A stretch of DNA of 64,000 bases, from assembly GCA_001801575.1 (NCBI GenBank), contig MGYC01000038.1, forward strand, positions 1 to 64,000, in the 5' to 3' direction. Positions 62,203 to 64,000 of this stretch are shown here, in pieces (the stretch's first letter is position 1; each line of letters begins with the position of its first letter). The notes under the pieces are model-generated. The model made no database searches, was not told where the DNA came from, and worked only from the letters and a program-made list of their open reading frames with translations. Source of the DNA: Gammaproteobacteria bacterium RIFCSPHIGHO2_12_FULL_41_20 (GTDB lineage: Bacteria > Pseudomonadota > Gammaproteobacteria > DSM-16500). The translations under genes and the position numbers were made by a program.

Positions 62203-63111
62203 TTAACTGCCAATAAAATTTAAAATCGCTCCAACAACCTTGTCTGGTTGCTCAATAGGACTTGCATGACCTCCTGGAACAATTACGATTTTTGTGTTGC
62301 TTCCGATCCCTCTTTGTACTTCATTAGATCCAGCTAATGGAGCAATAATATCTTCTTCACCAGAAATAATTAAAGTAGAAGCCTTAATCTCATGTAACCA
62401 TGGACGTGAATTAAAGGCTTTTAATGCGCCTAGCTGACGCTCATACCCAATTAAAGATTGCGGATAAGGATTATCTTGGGCAAGCTTAACTAAGTTTGCT
62501 AATTGATTTGGCTGAGAAAGAAACTCACTAGAAAAAACCCAAGGCACAATGGACTGTACACGATAAGTAAGCGGTAAATTCAAACGCTGTAATTCACCTG
62601 TTAACTCAAACGCCATCCCTGGAGCCTTAGTTAGATACTCAAAAGTATTAATTAAAACGATTTTCTTGACTTGATTTGCATATCGTTTCCCAATATTTTG
62701 AGCAATAGCACTGCCCATGGATTGTCCAATAATAATAGGTTTTTTTAACCCCAACTTTTTACTTAATGCCATAACGTCATCGGCCATCATTTCGATAGAA
62801 TAAGAGCTATCAGGACTATCAGTCTGCCCAATACCACGGTTATCAAAAATTAATACTTCGTGATTTTCTGTTAATTGCTTAAGAATTCCCGCCCAAAAAG
62901 TATGATCGCAAGCAAAGCCAGCAATTAAGATAATAGGATTATTACTGCTTTTCCCATGCAATTCATAATACATATTAATATCATTAACCTGCATTTTTCC
63001 CATGTTAGCTGCAATTGCATGGGAGGCAAGAAATAAATGGCAAAAACTTAGAGTTAATAAGCCTATTTTGTTCATAATATTATGTAAAATTGAGTTTTTA
63101 AATTTCCCCAT
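62203..63111 (-). CDS. secreted alpha/beta hydrolase
   Basis: The 302-residue protein has an N-terminal hydrophobic signal (MNKIGLLTLSFCHLFLASHAIA within the first 34 residues) and an alpha/beta hydrolase domain: LIAGFACDHTFWAGIL (oxyanion hole), DNRGIGQTDSP, IIGQSMGSAIAQ with the nucleophile Ser, an acid Asp in SGEEDIIAP, and catalytic His in PGGHASPIEQP. It could be an esterase, lipase or lactonase. I chose ATG 63111 (MGKFKNS) behind gagagg; ATG 63075 gives a clean signal peptide directly. It is divergent from the oxidoreductase gene. Confidence 0.85.
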   Translation of the reverse strand: MGKFKNSILHNIMNKIGLLTLSFCHLFLASHAIAANMGKMQVNDINMYYELHGKSSNNPIILIAGFACDHTFWAGILKQLTENHEVLIFDNRGIGQTDSPDSSYSIEMMADDVMALSKKLGLKKPIIIGQSMGSAIAQNIGKRYANQVKKIVLINTFEYLTKAPGMAFELTGELQRLNLPLTYRVQSIVPWVFSSEFLSQPNQLANLVKLAQDNPYPQSLIGYERQLGALKAFNSRPWLHEIKASTLIISGEEDIIAPLAGSNEVQRGIGSNTKIVIVPGGHASPIEQPDKVVGAILNFIGS

Positions 63112-63167
63112 ATTGCCTCTCAAGGTTGCAGTAAGTTAATATATAATATCTACTAAGTATAGAAGAA

Positions 63168-63254
63168 ATGGTAATGGAAAAAATAAGTCGTAATTTAAGT
63201 ATAGATTTTCCTTTTGAAACAACGGATGCTTTCGCTGCAATTAAAAGAATGTGA
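63168..63254 (+). CDS. very short ORF, possible leader peptide or fragment
   Basis: This 28-codon frame (MVMEKISRNL... to FAAIKRM) lies just before the oxidoreductase gene. Codons are normal and a TATAAT is at 63142-63147, but the ribosome binding site is weak. The sequence ...SIDFPFETTDAFAAIKR could be the start of a larger lost protein. I cannot support a function. Confidence 0.2.
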   Translation: MVMEKISRNLSIDFPFETTDAFAAIKRM

Positions 63255-63263
63255 GCTCGTCTT

Positions 63264-64000
63264 ATGAAAACATTATGTGTCAATGCCCACGCCAAAGAGG
63301 CGAATGGGATAAAACTTGATTTGATAGATAAACCTATGCCAAGCCCTGGCAAAAATGAGTGCCTTATAAAAGTTATCTCCTCTGGCATTAATCCGTCTGA
63401 TACCTTAGCTGTTATGGGTTATTTTGACCATGCGATGCTACCAAGAGTTCCTGGTAGAGATTTTTCAGGTACCGTAATTGAAGGTCCTAGTAATTGGGTT
63501 GGAAAAAACGTATGGGGGACGGGCGGTGCTGCTGGAATTTCTTTTGATGGGACACAAGCTGAGTTCATTAAGTTGTCCGTAGAGAAAGTTTCGGAAATTC
63601 CAAGTAATCTAGATGTTGTTGTCGCAGGCGCACAACCCCTACCCTATGTTACTGCTTATTATAGCTTATTAAAACGCGCACACCTTGAAGAAGGTGAAAC
63701 AGTTTTAGTGGTAGGAGCGCTAGGGCAAGTAGGCAGTGCCGCCATGTCTATTTGTAGCTGGAAAAAGTGTAATGCCATTGCTTTGGTGCAAGGAAGCAAA
63801 GAAGTTGAAAAAGCCAACTTACTAGGATGGAATGCCATCAACTCCGCAGACAGTAACCTTTTAGAAAAAATTCTTGCGGCAAATAAAGGTCATCCTATCC
63901 AAGTGATATTAAATAGCGTAGGCAATATTTACTGGCAAGACTTTATAAAAGTATTGTCAGAATTTGGACGCATTGTCACAATTGGGGCACATGAAAATGT
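63264..64000 (+). CDS. zinc-independent quinone-oxidoreductase-like dehydrogenase (partial)
   Basis: The frame starts with ATG 63264 and runs off the window, covering 245 codons. It resembles the MDR superfamily: an N-terminal GroES-like domain (INPSDTLAVMGYFDHAMLPRVPGRDFSGTVIEGP), then a Rossmann fold with VLVVGALGQVGSAAMSI and SVGNIYWQDF. The catalytic zinc Cys is absent, as in quinone oxidoreductases/zeta-crystallin-like enzymes. NADPH-dependent reduction of a carbonyl or alkene is likely. The C-terminus lies beyond 64000. Confidence 0.8.
   Translation, partial: MKTLCVNAHAKEANGIKLDLIDKPMPSPGKNECLIKVISSGINPSDTLAVMGYFDHAMLPRVPGRDFSGTVIEGPSNWVGKNVWGTGGAAGISFDGTQAEFIKLSVEKVSEIPSNLDVVVAGAQPLPYVTAYYSLLKRAHLEEGETVLVVGALGQVGSAAMSICSWKKCNAIALVQGSKEVEKANLLGWNAINSADSNLLEKILAANKGHPIQVILNSVGNIYWQDFIKVLSEFGRIVTIGAHEN

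Noticed and set aside
1-64000. tRNA or rRNA genes
   Set aside because: I looked for cloverleaf signals such as the T-loop ggttcgaatcc and found none.

Overview
The window reads as about 64 kb of a low-GC gammaproteobacterial chromosome. The housekeeping core is gammaproteobacterial: a kdsD-kdsC-lptC-lptA-lptB-hpf run beside a divergent mlaFEDCB operon, plus tldD/pmbA, class Ia nrdAB with NrdR boxes, pssA, sdaA and adk. Interspersed orphan proteins look like host-interaction factors: a secreted tandem protein-glutaminase, an ADP-ribosyl-cyclase-like protein, an LRR protein, a TPR protein and a proline-rich membrane protein. An intracellular or host-associated lineage such as Legionellales fits this, but that placement is inference.

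Layout. 0.2-2 kb: a small unknown gene and rmuC. 2-13.1 kb: the most unusual locus, a two-module non-ribosomal peptide synthetase with a terminal thioester reductase, facing a 1164-residue fusion of an indoleamine-2,3-dioxygenase-like domain, an NADPH/FAD reductase and a cytochrome b5. 13.4-19.5 kb: a dicarboxylate symporter, the secreted glutaminase-like protein, a 56-bp-arm inverted repeat, a TPR protein and a membrane protein. 19.5-36.8 kb: msrBA fusion, nrdBA, a putative effector, pssA, sdaA, ampG-like, mscK-like, tldD-pmbA and an NTF2-like gene. 36.8-44 kb: HPr, hpf, the Lpt/Kds cluster and the Mla operon. 44.5-48.5 kb: a polyamine operon (deoxyhypusine-synthase-like, arginine decarboxylase, ureohydrolase). 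48.5-53.7 kb: LRR pair, adk, a DUF2147-like protein, the cyclase-like protein and an aromatic amino acid permease. 53.7-57.1 kb: a decayed, mobile-element-rich stretch with truncated LysR and TetR remnants, NTF2-like genes, a 45-residue histone-like protein, a 63-bp tandem duplication, a 158-bp element with terminal inverted repeats and an IS30-family transposase. 57.1-62.1 kb: a compact accessory operon (cupin, VOC/D-amino-acid-enzyme fusion, O-methyltransferase, PLP dehydratase) divergent from a LysR regulator and bracketed by inverted 27-bp repeats. 62.2-64 kb: a secreted alpha/beta hydrolase and the start of a zinc-independent oxidoreductase.

Two loci are the best candidates for undescribed biology. 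In the first, the synthetase could release a dipeptide aldehyde (hence a dihydropyrazinone or cyclic imine) and the fusion protein could oxidise an amino acid precursor or the product, carrying its own electron supply. In the second, the cupin/VOC/PLP/methyltransferase operon looks like a small amino-acid-modifying pathway acquired with an IS element. Both proposals rest on domain recognition by eye and on gene context, not on searches.
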